From Mayamaea pseudoterrestris (taxonomy: Eukaryota; Bacillariophyta; Bacillariophyceae; Sellaphorales; Sellaphoraceae), in contig BROI01000009.1 of assembly GCA_027923505.1 (NCBI GenBank), positions 310,001 to 374,000 of the forward strand: a stretch of DNA of 64,000 nucleotides, written 5' to 3'. Shown in pieces: positions 21,027 to 30,075 of this stretch. The translations under genes were made by a program, and so were the position numbers. The stretch's first letter is position 1, and each line of letters starts with the position of its first letter. The notes below the pieces were generated by a model. That model was not told the DNA's origin and made no database searches. It was given only the letters and a program-made list of their open reading frames with translations.

Positions 21027-21782
21027 TCATTTCTCATTTGTCTTTGCCTTGTCTACGGGCAGCATCTCCACCTTGTAGCGATCAAATGTGGCTGCTTGTC
21101 CAGTGCGATTTCCGTCATCATCGTACACATTGAAAAAGAGTATACGCTGCACCAGAAAGCGTTCTCCGTCCTTGTTTTGCCGAATAGATTGGGGAATGAT
21201 CGTCCAACCATGATTCAGTACATGTTGAACAAGTAAATTTCTGTCCTCACTCAGGACTCCTTCAGGAGCTGATTTCCTGCTCGGGGACTGGACAAACTCT
21301 TCCTCAGTGTATCCAAAACATATTAGGCCAGCTTTGTTCGCGTAGTTGTAGATTGGGTCGACCTGTGTGCCATGTGAAACGACGACGTATTGTTCGTTGG
21401 AATGAACGTTTTCAGGACCAGCGACTGACATTTCCTCGTACAAGCTTTTTCCATAGAACTTTTGTAACGAATTGGAGACGCATCTGATCCATTCACTTGG
21501 CTCATCCACCTTTCCTGGTGACGTTGCATGAAGACACGATGATGCCGGTACGCGCGAAAGTTCGGCTACTTGTATCGCGTTTGCAATTGAAAGAGGTCTT
21601 GGCAGCAATCGTAATCGTCTGAGATACCAAGCATCAACAATAGCCACTGCTGTGATCCAGATGCAAATGGCGAATGTCAACATGATTGTGATGGTCGATG
21701 AGACACTCACACCGAGACGTGAAAAGATCCAACAGTGAGATGTTAGTTTGCGTTTCTGAGTGGCGGAACGTGCGTCAGCCAT
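21027..21782 (-). CDS. Membrane-anchored MEKHLA-domain protein
   Basis: 251 residues, single exon, proper ATG. A hydrophobic segment at about residues 28-52 (STITIMLTFAICIWITAVAI) anchors the protein near its N-terminus. Residues about 85-240 match the MEKHLA domain, a PAS relative also found at the C-terminus of plant HD-ZIP III factors and in bacterial proteins. The YVVVSHGTQVDPIYNYANKA block, CFGYTEEEFVQSPSRKSA, the HGW turn and the end (VYDDDGNRTGQAATFDRYK) are in the usual order. It is probably a membrane-tethered sensor domain, but no output domain is attached. It lies in the same 5-kb stretch as the PAS gene. Confidence 0.85.
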   Translation of the reverse strand: MADARSATQKRKLTSHCWIFSRLGVSVSSTITIMLTFAICIWITAVAIVDAWYLRRLRLLPRPLSIANAIQVAELSRVPASSCLHATSPGKVDEPSEWIRCVSNSLQKFYGKSLYEEMSVAGPENVHSNEQYVVVSHGTQVDPIYNYANKAGLICFGYTEEEFVQSPSRKSAPEGVLSEDRNLLVQHVLNHGWTIIPQSIRQNKDGERFLVQRILFFNVYDDDGNRTGQAATFDRYKVEMLPVDKAKTNEK

Positions 21783-22190
21783 CGAAAATCGGATCGGCTC
21801 ATCACACAGCCGTCACAAACGCCGCCTGCCTGCAAGTACACCGCTTCGGACAGGATAGGAACTTGCTGATCAACTGCACATTGTATGCATGCCAGCCACA
21901 TCATCGTACGAACACTGCAACGGTATCTGAGCTACAGTAATAAACAAGTGGCTATGGAGATTTAAGTTCAGTTGGCAGCTAAACGCAAATGCTTCGTCAC
22001 AGCAGGCTGATTTCGATAACGATACCTATACCTACATGGTGGCTTGACGACTATAGACGTGAAAAGCTGCCCAGTGCATATATGGAAATTTCTATTATGG
22101 TGTGTATGTCGTCTCAAACATCGGAAATGGCATTTCAATCAGGGGACGACCGCAACAGGCATGCACTTTACGTGCCGATTGGTGAGCATC
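21783..22190. other. Intergenic region
   Basis: 408 bp between the MEKHLA gene start and the stop of the Alba-like gene. Short open frames show no recognisable protein features. No repeat was seen. Confidence 0.5.
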
Positions 22191-23029
22191 TTACTCGATA
22201 CGTCCTTCCTTTACGGTGTCGTCGTCATCATCATCGCCTTCTTGACCGGCTGCAATTGCTTGTAAAGGGTTATCTTCGAGCCACTGCTTGTAACTGTTTG
22301 TCCGACGCATGGTGATAATGATGCGAGATCTTCGAAGCTCGCGACCAGATTGGCTTGTGGTTGATGATCGAAACCTCATCGATACATTTTGTGAAAAAGT
22401 GTCTGGAGAGGATGGATCGGCAGGGTTAATTTGCTGCTGGAGAGGGCCGCCAGTATTAGCCATCGAAGGTGACTCGACCATCGGTTGGATCGCCACTTTT
22501 CGTCGTTTTGGCTCGACGGAAACGTACGACGTTTGAACTCTGACACCATTGCAGCACAAATAGCGAACGTGAGTCAACAATCAGCATGGTTAGTATTCAT
22601 GATGCCCATTGGTTAACCGTACCTTACAATTGTAGCCAACTTGGATCGTTCGAGCAAGTGAGCGGCGTCAACAGCGGAAACAATGGCACCTTCGAGGGCA
22701 GACAAGTCAATTTCCTCATCAGTCACGAGAAATTTTCTTGATAGATTAAAAAAGGCCGCGGGTCCTTTGGATGCGCTCACGGCAATGACTTGTCGAGTCG
22801 ACCGAGAGTCTTCGGGAGTTGAAGGTGTAGTACTTTCCGATAATTGGTCGCGTCGGGAAGATAATATGCTACTGCTTTGGTTTCTTTGAAGTGGTTCGTC
22901 TAAATGATGATTCGGTGAAGCTGCAGATTTGTTAAGGGATGGATTGACTGTGTCATCGTATGTCGGCGCGGTTGTCTGTGATGCCTCATATTGACGGATC
23001 GGTATTTTGGTGTATTCTGCTGTTGACAT
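22191..23029 (-). CDS. Alba-like nucleic-acid-binding protein (two exons, tentative)
   Basis: 251 residues. Exon 1 is 22623-23029 (start MSTAEYTKIPIRQYEAS) and exon 2 is 22191-22539. The 83-bp intron joins SKLATIVR to VQTSYVSVEPKRRK in frame. After 90 disordered Ser/Pro-rich residues comes a segment resembling Alba: FLVTDEEIDLSALEGAIVSA then VDAAHLLERSKLATIVRVQT. A conserved-looking basic end (SRIIITMRRTNSYKQWLEDN) follows after an 80-residue Gln/Ser-rich insert. Alba proteins bind DNA or RNA in archaea and eukaryotes. The insert is unusual, so the call is tentative. The C-terminus is acidic (EGDDDDDD). It is divergent from the kinase gene, with a TGACGTCA element between them. Confidence 0.55.
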
Positions 23030-23591
23030 GCTACTAGAAAGTGAGGCGATCTCGACACTTGACTTGGTCGCAAAATTGGTGGCAGAAAAGGCAAACTGAA
23101 CAAATGTTTAATATGCACAGCTGTCTTCCGACATACTTGGTGGAGCCGTGATAATTATTTCTGCTCCGAGTTCCGTGTCCGCCAGTCCGATAACTGGTTA
23201 AGGACGCGAAACACCACCTGAGACCGGGCCTAAAACCGGAACGTTTCCCAGGGTGGTGCAGGGTAGGAGAGCTGAAGGACTTCGCCTTTCGACTGAATGT
23301 AGATCGTCGCCTGTACGGTTGAAGAAATCTGGATGAGAAGTGCTTGGAACGAACAATGCTTTGATGGGTAGTTGAACTCGCAAGATCGCGTAAACTGATG
23401 ACGTCACAAGTATTTGACACGATTCATTTCGCTCCCGTTTAGCTCTATGTAGCCTTAAACATGCATGCATACATAAGGATGATACTCACTGGATTGAAAA
23501 CGCGCCGAAGCGGTGGCTTGTTGCCGAGCATTTCGCATTCCAGTTCGAAGAAGACGACGCGTATGTACAGTTCCATTTCCAAAGTTCCACT
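23030..23591. other. Divergent intergenic region
   Basis: 562 bp between the Alba-like gene (minus) and the kinase gene (plus). It holds a TGACGTCA palindrome at 23399. Two open minus-strand frames in it (23034-23420 and 23198-23470) have no protein-like features. Confidence 0.5.
23399..23406. promoter_or_regulatory. TGACGTCA (CRE/bZIP-type palindrome)
   Basis: Second exact copy in the window, about 190 bp upstream of the kinase ATG and 370 bp upstream of the Alba-like ATG. Confidence 0.45.
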
Positions 23592-24906
23592 ATGGACGAG
23601 TTTGCCTTCATACTCAACTCATCCGCGACTTTTGATGACTTAGTGGCCAATGGAGAGGCAAGTCCACCGCTTCCTTTTGATCGAGCAACGATGGGACTTG
23701 CGGAGCGTGTAGATGCCTCCGTTTATAATCCGGTCACTCATGCCGCCCTCGAGGTTACCAATATAATTTACGAACGACACCCCGATGGAAGACCGCCTGA
23801 TAGAGCTTACTGGGTCGGTAGAAAGCTAAAAAAGTGTATTTTTGGTGTCGTCAAAGAGTGCACCGTGCTGAGATTCCGCAATGATATGAATGTTCCTTGG
23901 GAAGTGACTCCTGCCAAGGCAGCCGTCAAGATCATGTCTTGGCAAAAGATTAGCGAGCTCAAGCATATTGAAGACCCTCAACAGGAGGTGGCGGCTATGC
24001 AATTTATAAGCAAAGAGATTCAGCATCCTCATGTGATGGGAGTACTGGATATTTTGTACGATGACGAGTATCTCCTCATGTTCATGCCCTTTTGTTCGTC
24101 GGGCGACCTTTTTGGATTCGTCCAGCAAGCTGGCCGTTTTCCGGAGCAAATGGGCAGGTATTGGTTTAGGCAAATACTTGAGGTAAGTCACAATGGAGCG
24201 TCTTTTCAGCGCGAGTTGCAAACCGCAGCTCATCATCTACTTTTCTACTTCAGGGGTTATCACACTTGCAACGTATGGGAGTATGCCATCGTGACATGTC
24301 GTTAGAAAACAGTGAGTGGGTTGTTGTGATATTTGTTTCGTATTTGTGTAAATTATCCATGCGCAACGTCCTCACCCTTTGATCGCCGCAGTTTTAGTCG
24401 ACGAGTACAAAACTTCGGTCATTATTGACCTCGGAATGTGCTTACGCGTGCCGTACGCTTCGGACGACGGAAGTCCGACACCATCGACCGTCTCGGCTGG
24501 AACATTAAGGCGACTCATTCGGCCCATGATACCATGCGGCAAACCTAACTACATTTCGCCAGAAGTGCTAAAAAGTGAACAGCCATTTGATGGATTCAGT
24601 ATTGACCTCTGGTCCTCTGGTGTCATTTTATTCATTATGCTGGTTGGCTTACCCCCCTGGGAGTTTGCCCGCGAAGAAGATCCTCGGTATCGCATGGTGT
24701 CGCGAGGTGGCTTGGAGCAAATGCTCATTAGCTGGGGCCGCCCTATAAGCCACCAAGCCGCCGATCTTTTGCAAAGAATGCTCCGTGAAGACCCTCGTGA
24801 TCGTCTATCGTTACTAGAAATTAAAGATCACGACTGGGTCAAATACGACGACCCTCCGGTGCAGTCAAACGTGCGATTGGAAGCGAACGAGGGATGGCGC
24901 GGATAG
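23592..24906 (+). CDS. Serine/threonine protein kinase (three exons)
   Basis: 387 residues. Exons are 23592-24182, 24254-24311 and 24392-24906, with introns of 71 and 80 bp; the middle exon is only 58 bp and carries the catalytic loop. Motifs in order: a degenerate glycine loop (VGRKLKKCIFGVVKEC), the VAIK lysine as AAVKIMSW, the catalytic loop HRDMSLEN rebuilt by splicing, DLG in place of DFG (IIDLGMCLRVP), an APE-like SPE (CGKPNYISPEV) and DLWSSGVILFIMLVGLPPWEF in subdomain IX. All catalytic residues (K, HRD, metal Asp) are present, so it should be active. The kinase domain has a CAMK-like look and an N-terminal extension of about 75 residues. No regulatory C-terminal domain is present. It was rebuilt from frame continuity. 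Confidence 0.9.
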
Positions 24907-24982
24907 GCTTAAAAGGTACTTAATTGCTCGCTGACACGCAGCACTAACATTAAAGATGATATCGAAACAAACTTACGTGCTA

Positions 24983-25555
24983 TTAGCCAAAAAGTCTCCA
25001 GTCTTTGATTTCCAGACTGGAAAGAATTGTTTGAAAAGTCGCGCTATAAGCATGGTCACCATTCTCCTGCTGATTTAGACAGCATGGTGTCGACAGTGTC
25101 AACAAGAGATCAGTAGCGACCGAAGGTAAACGAATGACGCAAATCTCAACTTGGACCCGGCGTTCCTCCTGTTGTCGGGGAATTTCGTTTATATCAACGG
25201 CACGTCCCATTTTGACTCGTTGAAACCCATAGCCGCAACCAATGATAGCCGATTCAGGCAAGCCTCTGACAGTCCCTGTATCTATAGCAAATGTAAATTC
25301 CATATCCTCCTGTTTGCTTTCGTTGATGTTGCATAGATCAATCCAACTGTTCCGGGCTGCTTCCTGAAAGTTTAGCGAAGCATCGTGCTCCAGGCATTCT
25401 AACACAAAGAGCGCGTCGCGGGCACTGTCAAGCCAGCATTCCTGGTTATCTGGAACTTGTCGAATTAAAGCAAGGTCTTGGTATTGTATTGGCAGGCTTA
25501 CTTGAACAGCTCCTCCAAATAGTTGCCGAGGAATGGGTGGATGGGCGGTCGCCAT
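24983..25555 (-). CDS. MOG1: MOG1/RANGRF homolog
   Basis: 190 residues, single exon, proper ATG. The start ATAHPPIPRQLFGGAVQVSL and the following LIRQVPDNQECWLD are the family hallmark (RxLFGGAI ... VPDNQEVF). Mog1 binds Ran GTPase, promotes nucleotide release and so assists nuclear transport. The rest of the chain has the expected alternation of strands. No insertion or truncation is seen against the roughly 190-220 residues usual for the family. It is divergent from the PPR-methyltransferase gene with a 200-bp gap that includes TACCGGTT, a one-base variant of the recurring palindrome. Confidence 0.92.
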   Translation of the reverse strand: MATAHPPIPRQLFGGAVQVSLPIQYQDLALIRQVPDNQECWLDSARDALFVLECLEHDASLNFQEAARNSWIDLCNINESKQEDMEFTFAIDTGTVRGLPESAIIGCGYGFQRVKMGRAVDINEIPRQQEERRVQVEICVIRLPSVATDLLLTLSTPCCLNQQENGDHAYSATFQTILSSLEIKDWRLFG

Positions 25556-25756
25556 GGTCGATCAATTCGTTGCATCGCGTGTGAGCAGATCCAATTTCGG
25601 CGCGGGATTCAAAGTGTCTTACCGGTTATCATCGTCACACTTTGGCGTCGTCGACCACCAAATTCTGTCGAAGCCATCAACCCATCAACCCATCAACCAA
25701 AAGCTCGCCCGTTGTTCGTTCTAATCCTGCTTTTAGGTTCGTACAACAACAAAGAC

Positions 25757-27943
25757 ATGTCTTTTCAGGGTCTTTTTGAATCTGTCAAGAAGCGGAGGAA
25801 AGAAAAGACGCAACAGCCGCCAGCTAAAGGGCATCAGCATCGTCAGATTGACAGTGAACTCGAGAAGAATCTGCAAGGAGTGAGGCAGCCGCTGTATGCG
25901 CAGAGCAGTACGGTAAAGCATTTGACAGAGGACAAGAAAGACAACGCAGGACTTAAACACAATGGGAAGATACTATCAAGCAACAAGAGGAAGAGGCAAC
26001 CAGTCTCACAAGAAGCTCGTGCTCTCTCGGCGCAACTAAAGGATCTATCGCGGCATAAGCGACTCGATCAAGTGTTGCAGCTCTATTGGAACGCCGAGGA
26101 TCGAGACGCACATCATGCATGCATGGTAATCGATTGCTGCGCGCGCTGTGGGGACGTCTCGGAAGCGGAACGCGTTTTTGACGAAGCTATGCTTCGAAGG
26201 GACACGAGTTTTTCCAACATTGAAATGCACACGGCCTTGCTCAAAGCGTATGCGCACTCTGGACTGATGGTCAAGGCTGATGCGCTGTTTGCCCGCATGT
26301 GCGAGCGACAAAGTCGCATATTTCCCAATGTTAGAACGTTAAATACACTGCTGCGAGGTTGCCTTTGGACGGCGGCGTGCCTCCATGAAAATGTTGTCAT
26401 TGGAGGTGTTGTGACAAGTGAAATGGCTTGGAAATCGTACGTGAGCAAATCTGGCCAAGTTACGCTGGATTGTTCTTCTTATGAATACTCGATATCGCTA
26501 CTATGTCAGGCCCTTCGGGTGCAAGATGCAATGGACCGCATCGAGATGTTCATGAAGCGCTACGAGATCTCTTTCAAGGGCAAGGCTGGCTTCCGTGGAG
26601 GCGATCATACGTCGCTAGAAACACTTGCTGTCGTATATTTGTCGTTGGCCAAAGCGTTTGGACTTTTGGGACGCTGGAATGATACGTGGACGGCATGCCA
26701 AAGGGTACTAAGTGCCACCGACGGCTCCAGGGCTCGACTTGTGGTGGCATCGACGAGCAATGTTGCCGTAAGCGAAGCAAGACTTAAACAAACAACCGGC
26801 GGTAAACGGTCTTGGAACAGCGCGTCCGATGGTTCTTCACAAAGAACAGCTTCAAACTCGTCTTTTCGCGCGCATCGCTTATCAGAGCTGGAGTGGGAAG
26901 CGAGGACAATTCTCAAGCTGCGCACGGATGGTGTAATAAATCGTATTTCACATGAGTCGCTAGCGTCGTGTCTTTTGACGCGCCTTCTTTACTTCTCTGG
27001 AGGCGGTACGACTGATTTAAACTCGACGGCCACGAAGCTTGATGCTGTAAATGACAGGACAACGCAGCAACGAAGCCTTCTCGCTCCTGCTTGGTACAGC
27101 TTTGGCTTATGTACTTTGGTGGACATGCATTCTCGTGGTTTCACGCAAACTGGGATGACCCCGGACCCTCAAGAAATTTACAAGCTTTTTCGACTAGACG
27201 AAGATATGAAAAGAATCATCCGTGACGATGGTCGCGTTGATTTTAACAATCTATTCTCGGACGGAAGTCAGCCAATCGACCTTGAACTTGGTAGTGGTTT
27301 CGGTGAGTGGATTGCGAAACAGGCTCAAACAAATCCATTGAGAAATTACATTGCAGTGGAGCTTCGAGCGGATCGTGTGTCTCATATTTTATGCAAACTG
27401 TCTTTGCTGCTGGGACTTCGCAATGTTTGCGTCGTTGGATCGGATTGCGCAAAGTTTTTTCGGATGCACATGCCGCCCGCGAGAATTTCAAATGTTTATG
27501 TTAATCATCCGGAGCCACCAACGCAGACATTGGGTGACAATGCCAATGATTTGAATGCCATTATGAATGGCGGATCCGAACCTGCTCACATGCTTTGTAG
27601 TTCAACATTGATTGCCGTCGCTGTAGCATTGAAACCAGGTGGGAAGATCGTCATCATATCTGACAATCGCTGGTATTCTCGACTGCTTTGCGCAACAATG
27701 GTGAAAGTGAATCGAAGGAATAAGTGTCGTTTAATGGCCTGCTCGTTACCTGAAGCGAAAGATATCGGATTGCAGTTCGTGGAACACTTCAACGACGGTG
27801 CCACACTATACCAAACTGTGACTACGAGCAACGCAAAGGATGGCAGAATGGGAGAAACCTGGTTTGATCGTCTCTGGCAAACGGGAGCTGGACGACATGC
27901 AGAAAGATTGACGCGATTTGTAGTCATAGTGACGAAAATATAA
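25757..27943 (+). CDS. PPR protein fused to TrmB-like tRNA (guanine-N7) methyltransferase
   Basis: 728 residues from the ATG MSFQGLFESVKKRR. After a basic, disordered start, residues about 90-330 contain pentatricopeptide repeats (for example ACMVIDCCARCGDVSEAERV and HTALLKAYAHSGLMVKADAL). The C-terminal 230 residues resemble TrmB: SAM motif I as DLELGSGFGEWIAKQA near residue 507, YIAVELRADRV, and the RNVCVVGSD strand. The usual catalytic FPDPW segment is here YVNHPEPP, so the key Trp and first Asp are changed. This domain order is known as the PPR-TGM subfamily, thought to come from a bacterial methyltransferase gained by transfer. PPR repeats would bind organellar RNA; activity is uncertain given the altered motif. 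A longer open frame from 25523 lacks a good ATG. The stop lies 24 bp from the stop of the convergent SWI3 gene. Confidence 0.85.
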   Translation: MSFQGLFESVKKRRKEKTQQPPAKGHQHRQIDSELEKNLQGVRQPLYAQSSTVKHLTEDKKDNAGLKHNGKILSSNKRKRQPVSQEARALSAQLKDLSRHKRLDQVLQLYWNAEDRDAHHACMVIDCCARCGDVSEAERVFDEAMLRRDTSFSNIEMHTALLKAYAHSGLMVKADALFARMCERQSRIFPNVRTLNTLLRGCLWTAACLHENVVIGGVVTSEMAWKSYVSKSGQVTLDCSSYEYSISLLCQALRVQDAMDRIEMFMKRYEISFKGKAGFRGGDHTSLETLAVVYLSLAKAFGLLGRWNDTWTACQRVLSATDGSRARLVVASTSNVAVSEARLKQTTGGKRSWNSASDGSSQRTASNSSFRAHRLSELEWEARTILKLRTDGVINRISHESLASCLLTRLLYFSGGGTTDLNSTATKLDAVNDRTTQQRSLLAPAWYSFGLCTLVDMHSRGFTQTGMTPDPQEIYKLFRLDEDMKRIIRDDGRVDFNNLFSDGSQPIDLELGSGFGEWIAKQAQTNPLRNYIAVELRADRVSHILCKLSLLLGLRNVCVVGSDCAKFFRMHMPPARISNVYVNHPEPPTQTLGDNANDLNAIMNGGSEPAHMLCSSTLIAVAVALKPGGKIVIISDNRWYSRLLCATMVKVNRRNKCRLMACSLPEAKDIGLQFVEHFNDGATLYQTVTTSNAKDGRMGETWFDRLWQTGAGRHAERLTRFVVIVTKI

Positions 27944-27967
27944 TTCAAGATTTATCGCAACCAAGAT

Positions 27968-29770
27968 CTACGCTCCTCCAAACCAGTTACGGCACCTTGT
28001 CGTGTACAAATCACGTCGTTCGAGCTCTAATGCCGCTCTTTCGCTTTCCAGCAAACCCTCTACATCATCTAATCTACCAAGGCGGTTCTCGAGCTTTTTC
28101 AATCTCAAATTCAAAATTTCGGCCATAATTTTGCTAATCGTTTTTTCGCCACGTTTCGCTTCTTGTAAAGCCTGGTAGGCCACCAACCCAGCCACGCCAT
28201 TTCGTTGCGCACATGCTAAATTACCCATAGACTCAGCACGTAGCGCTGCTTCGACTACAACATTCACAACCTTTGCATCGCTCCTGTCAAGAATGTCCTG
28301 AAGAAACGCTTGCTGCAGCGATAGTTTTGACTTGGCATCATCATCCTCGAATTCAGCGGGCGTATGTTTTAACTCAGTCATTTCACTCTTCAAAGAAGTC
28401 ACCTCTGGCGTAATAGGTCGTTCTGCGAAAGTATCAGCAATGGGCATGGCTAAAAATTGTCGCTCACAATCGGTGGACGTCACCCCATGCCCAACCGCCT
28501 TTGCTACAGCATCCCAGTCGATGACTGGGTCAAATGCCGAAGATGATGCGTCAAGGAGCTTCCGACGCTTGCACGATTCCTCCACTACAATATGAAGCAA
28601 CTCATACTGGAGTGGTTCGCTCCATCGGTACTTGGCCTTGCTTTCCTGCAGCGTAATAGGTGTTGGGGCGGAGTCGTTTAAAGCAAGGTCATTTATAAGC
28701 CCGTACGCCGTCAAAAAGTTATAAAGTCTCGTCAAGCTACCAACATCGCCAGGAATGGACCTACGAATCATGGTCGTCGTGACATAACGGCCGCCGAGCT
28801 TGTTGGACATGTCTATCATCCGGTTGCGGCTGGCAAGGTAGGACTTCTCATTGCGATGAAATGCGCTGCCATCGAACCATTCAAAGAGTATAGATTGTTC
28901 TAGATCCGACACATCTTGTGCCTTAAACCATTCGGGCCACTTACTTTTAGCCTTCATTTCCGTGTCAAGTTGCATCGCATTGTCGTCTGAACTCCCAATA
29001 GTCAATCCTGGTTGTGCATGCTGTCGCCACTGCGAATCAGGTTTGACCATGAGAGGGACTACTTCAGGGAGTGACCTGGATGAAGGAGTACCGGAGCAAG
29101 CAACCGCTGCTGGAACAAGGCTATTTGAAGAACCATATGCTGCTGACAAAGCTGAATCAATCTGTAATGTGAGCGTAGGAGCAGAAACGGCTGGAATCGC
29201 AGCTTGTATTGTAGCATCAACAACCATTTCCTTTCCATCCAGTCCTTCCTTTGAAAGTGCCGCTCCAGAATAATCCTTTTGCTGCGAGACTGCATCATTC
29301 TGCTGTGTCAGTTGGCCTTCCGTAGCCTCGTTCACCCCGTCGCCATCCGTGCCTCCACCTCGAATGCGCTCCGCCTCTCCTAGCTTGCTTTCCTCCATGG
29401 GCCAGTGCCGATTGCATGCATAGCATTGAAGCCTCTCGGGAAGCATCTTATCAACATCTGCTGGGAGAACAACTTGTTGGATTTCTGTAACAATCATGCC
29501 TGCCAAGGTCTTGTCGCGCGAGGGTCGAACGACAGAGTCCAATCCTGGAAGTTGGCAGTTCCGTTCGCTCGCATCCATTGCAGCTTTCATAAGTTCAAGA
29601 GAAACCTTTGGCAGTCTTAATGCTCCTTCGTGCACGACATGTCGTACTTTCTCGCCTTTGACCCCGTACAGGCCGGTGAGAATACTTGTGGGGTTCATTC
29701 CTGCCGTTTCGTCGCGCAACAGTGGATGTTGCTTTTCCTGCTGGCCGGTTTCGCCACCAGACGACTGCAT
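27968..29770 (-). CDS. SWI3/SMARCC-type chromatin remodelling subunit
   Basis: 600 residues, single exon. Domains in order: an N-terminal region with a motif TSILTGLYGVKGEKVRHVV; a variable Gln/Ala/Gly-rich part with a CYACNRHWP knuckle near residue 118; a SWIRM domain at about 277-360 (WFKAQDVSDLEQSILFEWF through LTRLYNFLTAYGLIN); a SANT/Myb domain at about 377-445 (YRWSEPLQYELLHIVVEES ... IDWDAVAKAV); and a C-terminal coiled coil with the SWIRM-associated region (LRLKKLENRLGRLDDVEGLL). This is the scaffold subunit of SWI/SNF-type nucleosome remodelling complexes in the nucleus. The length is at the low end for the family. The architecture makes the call firm. Confidence 0.93.
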   Translation of the reverse strand: MQSSGGETGQQEKQHPLLRDETAGMNPTSILTGLYGVKGEKVRHVVHEGALRLPKVSLELMKAAMDASERNCQLPGLDSVVRPSRDKTLAGMIVTEIQQVVLPADVDKMLPERLQCYACNRHWPMEESKLGEAERIRGGGTDGDGVNEATEGQLTQQNDAVSQQKDYSGAALSKEGLDGKEMVVDATIQAAIPAVSAPTLTLQIDSALSAAYGSSNSLVPAAVACSGTPSSRSLPEVVPLMVKPDSQWRQHAQPGLTIGSSDDNAMQLDTEMKAKSKWPEWFKAQDVSDLEQSILFEWFDGSAFHRNEKSYLASRNRMIDMSNKLGGRYVTTTMIRRSIPGDVGSLTRLYNFLTAYGLINDLALNDSAPTPITLQESKAKYRWSEPLQYELLHIVVEESCKRRKLLDASSSAFDPVIDWDAVAKAVGHGVTSTDCERQFLAMPIADTFAERPITPEVTSLKSEMTELKHTPAEFEDDDAKSKLSLQQAFLQDILDRSDAKVVNVVVEAALRAESMGNLACAQRNGVAGLVAYQALQEAKRGEKTISKIMAEILNLRLKKLENRLGRLDDVEGLLESERAALELERRDLYTTRCRNWFGGA

Positions 29771-30075
29771 GATTTACTTGGTACTCGTTCTGTCGCTGGC
29801 TGTACTTGTCTATATGACTGTATAAAAGTACTTGTGATGGACGAACGCGAATTAATGCGAGGGTCGACGACAACCTCAGCGCGGTACACAAAACCCCGCG
29901 CCAGCGCGCCAAGTCATGAGCCAGAAACACTTTCAGCTACGTTGACCGTATACCGGAACATACGATACCCATGCTGCCTATCATACAATCCATTCGCCGG
30001 TTGCTTCGGTAAATGGCCGGCAAGCAGGTTTACTGGGAAACATATGGCTTACTCATTATTTTAAATCGCTTTTGA
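29771..30075. other. Intergenic region
   Basis: 305 bp between the 5' end of the SWI3 gene and the 3' end of the sulfotransferase gene; both are on the minus strand. It includes TACCGGAA near 29951, a variant of the recurring palindrome. Nothing else was seen. Confidence 0.5.

Noticed and set aside
20814-21236. Plus-strand frame of 140 codons
   Set aside because: It overlaps the 3' half of the well supported MEKHLA gene on the other strand and has no protein features.
23034-23470. Two overlapping minus-strand frames upstream of the Alba-like gene
   Set aside because: They have mixed low-complexity Ser/Arg composition and no signal peptide with RxLR or other effector motif. They are best explained as promoter sequence.
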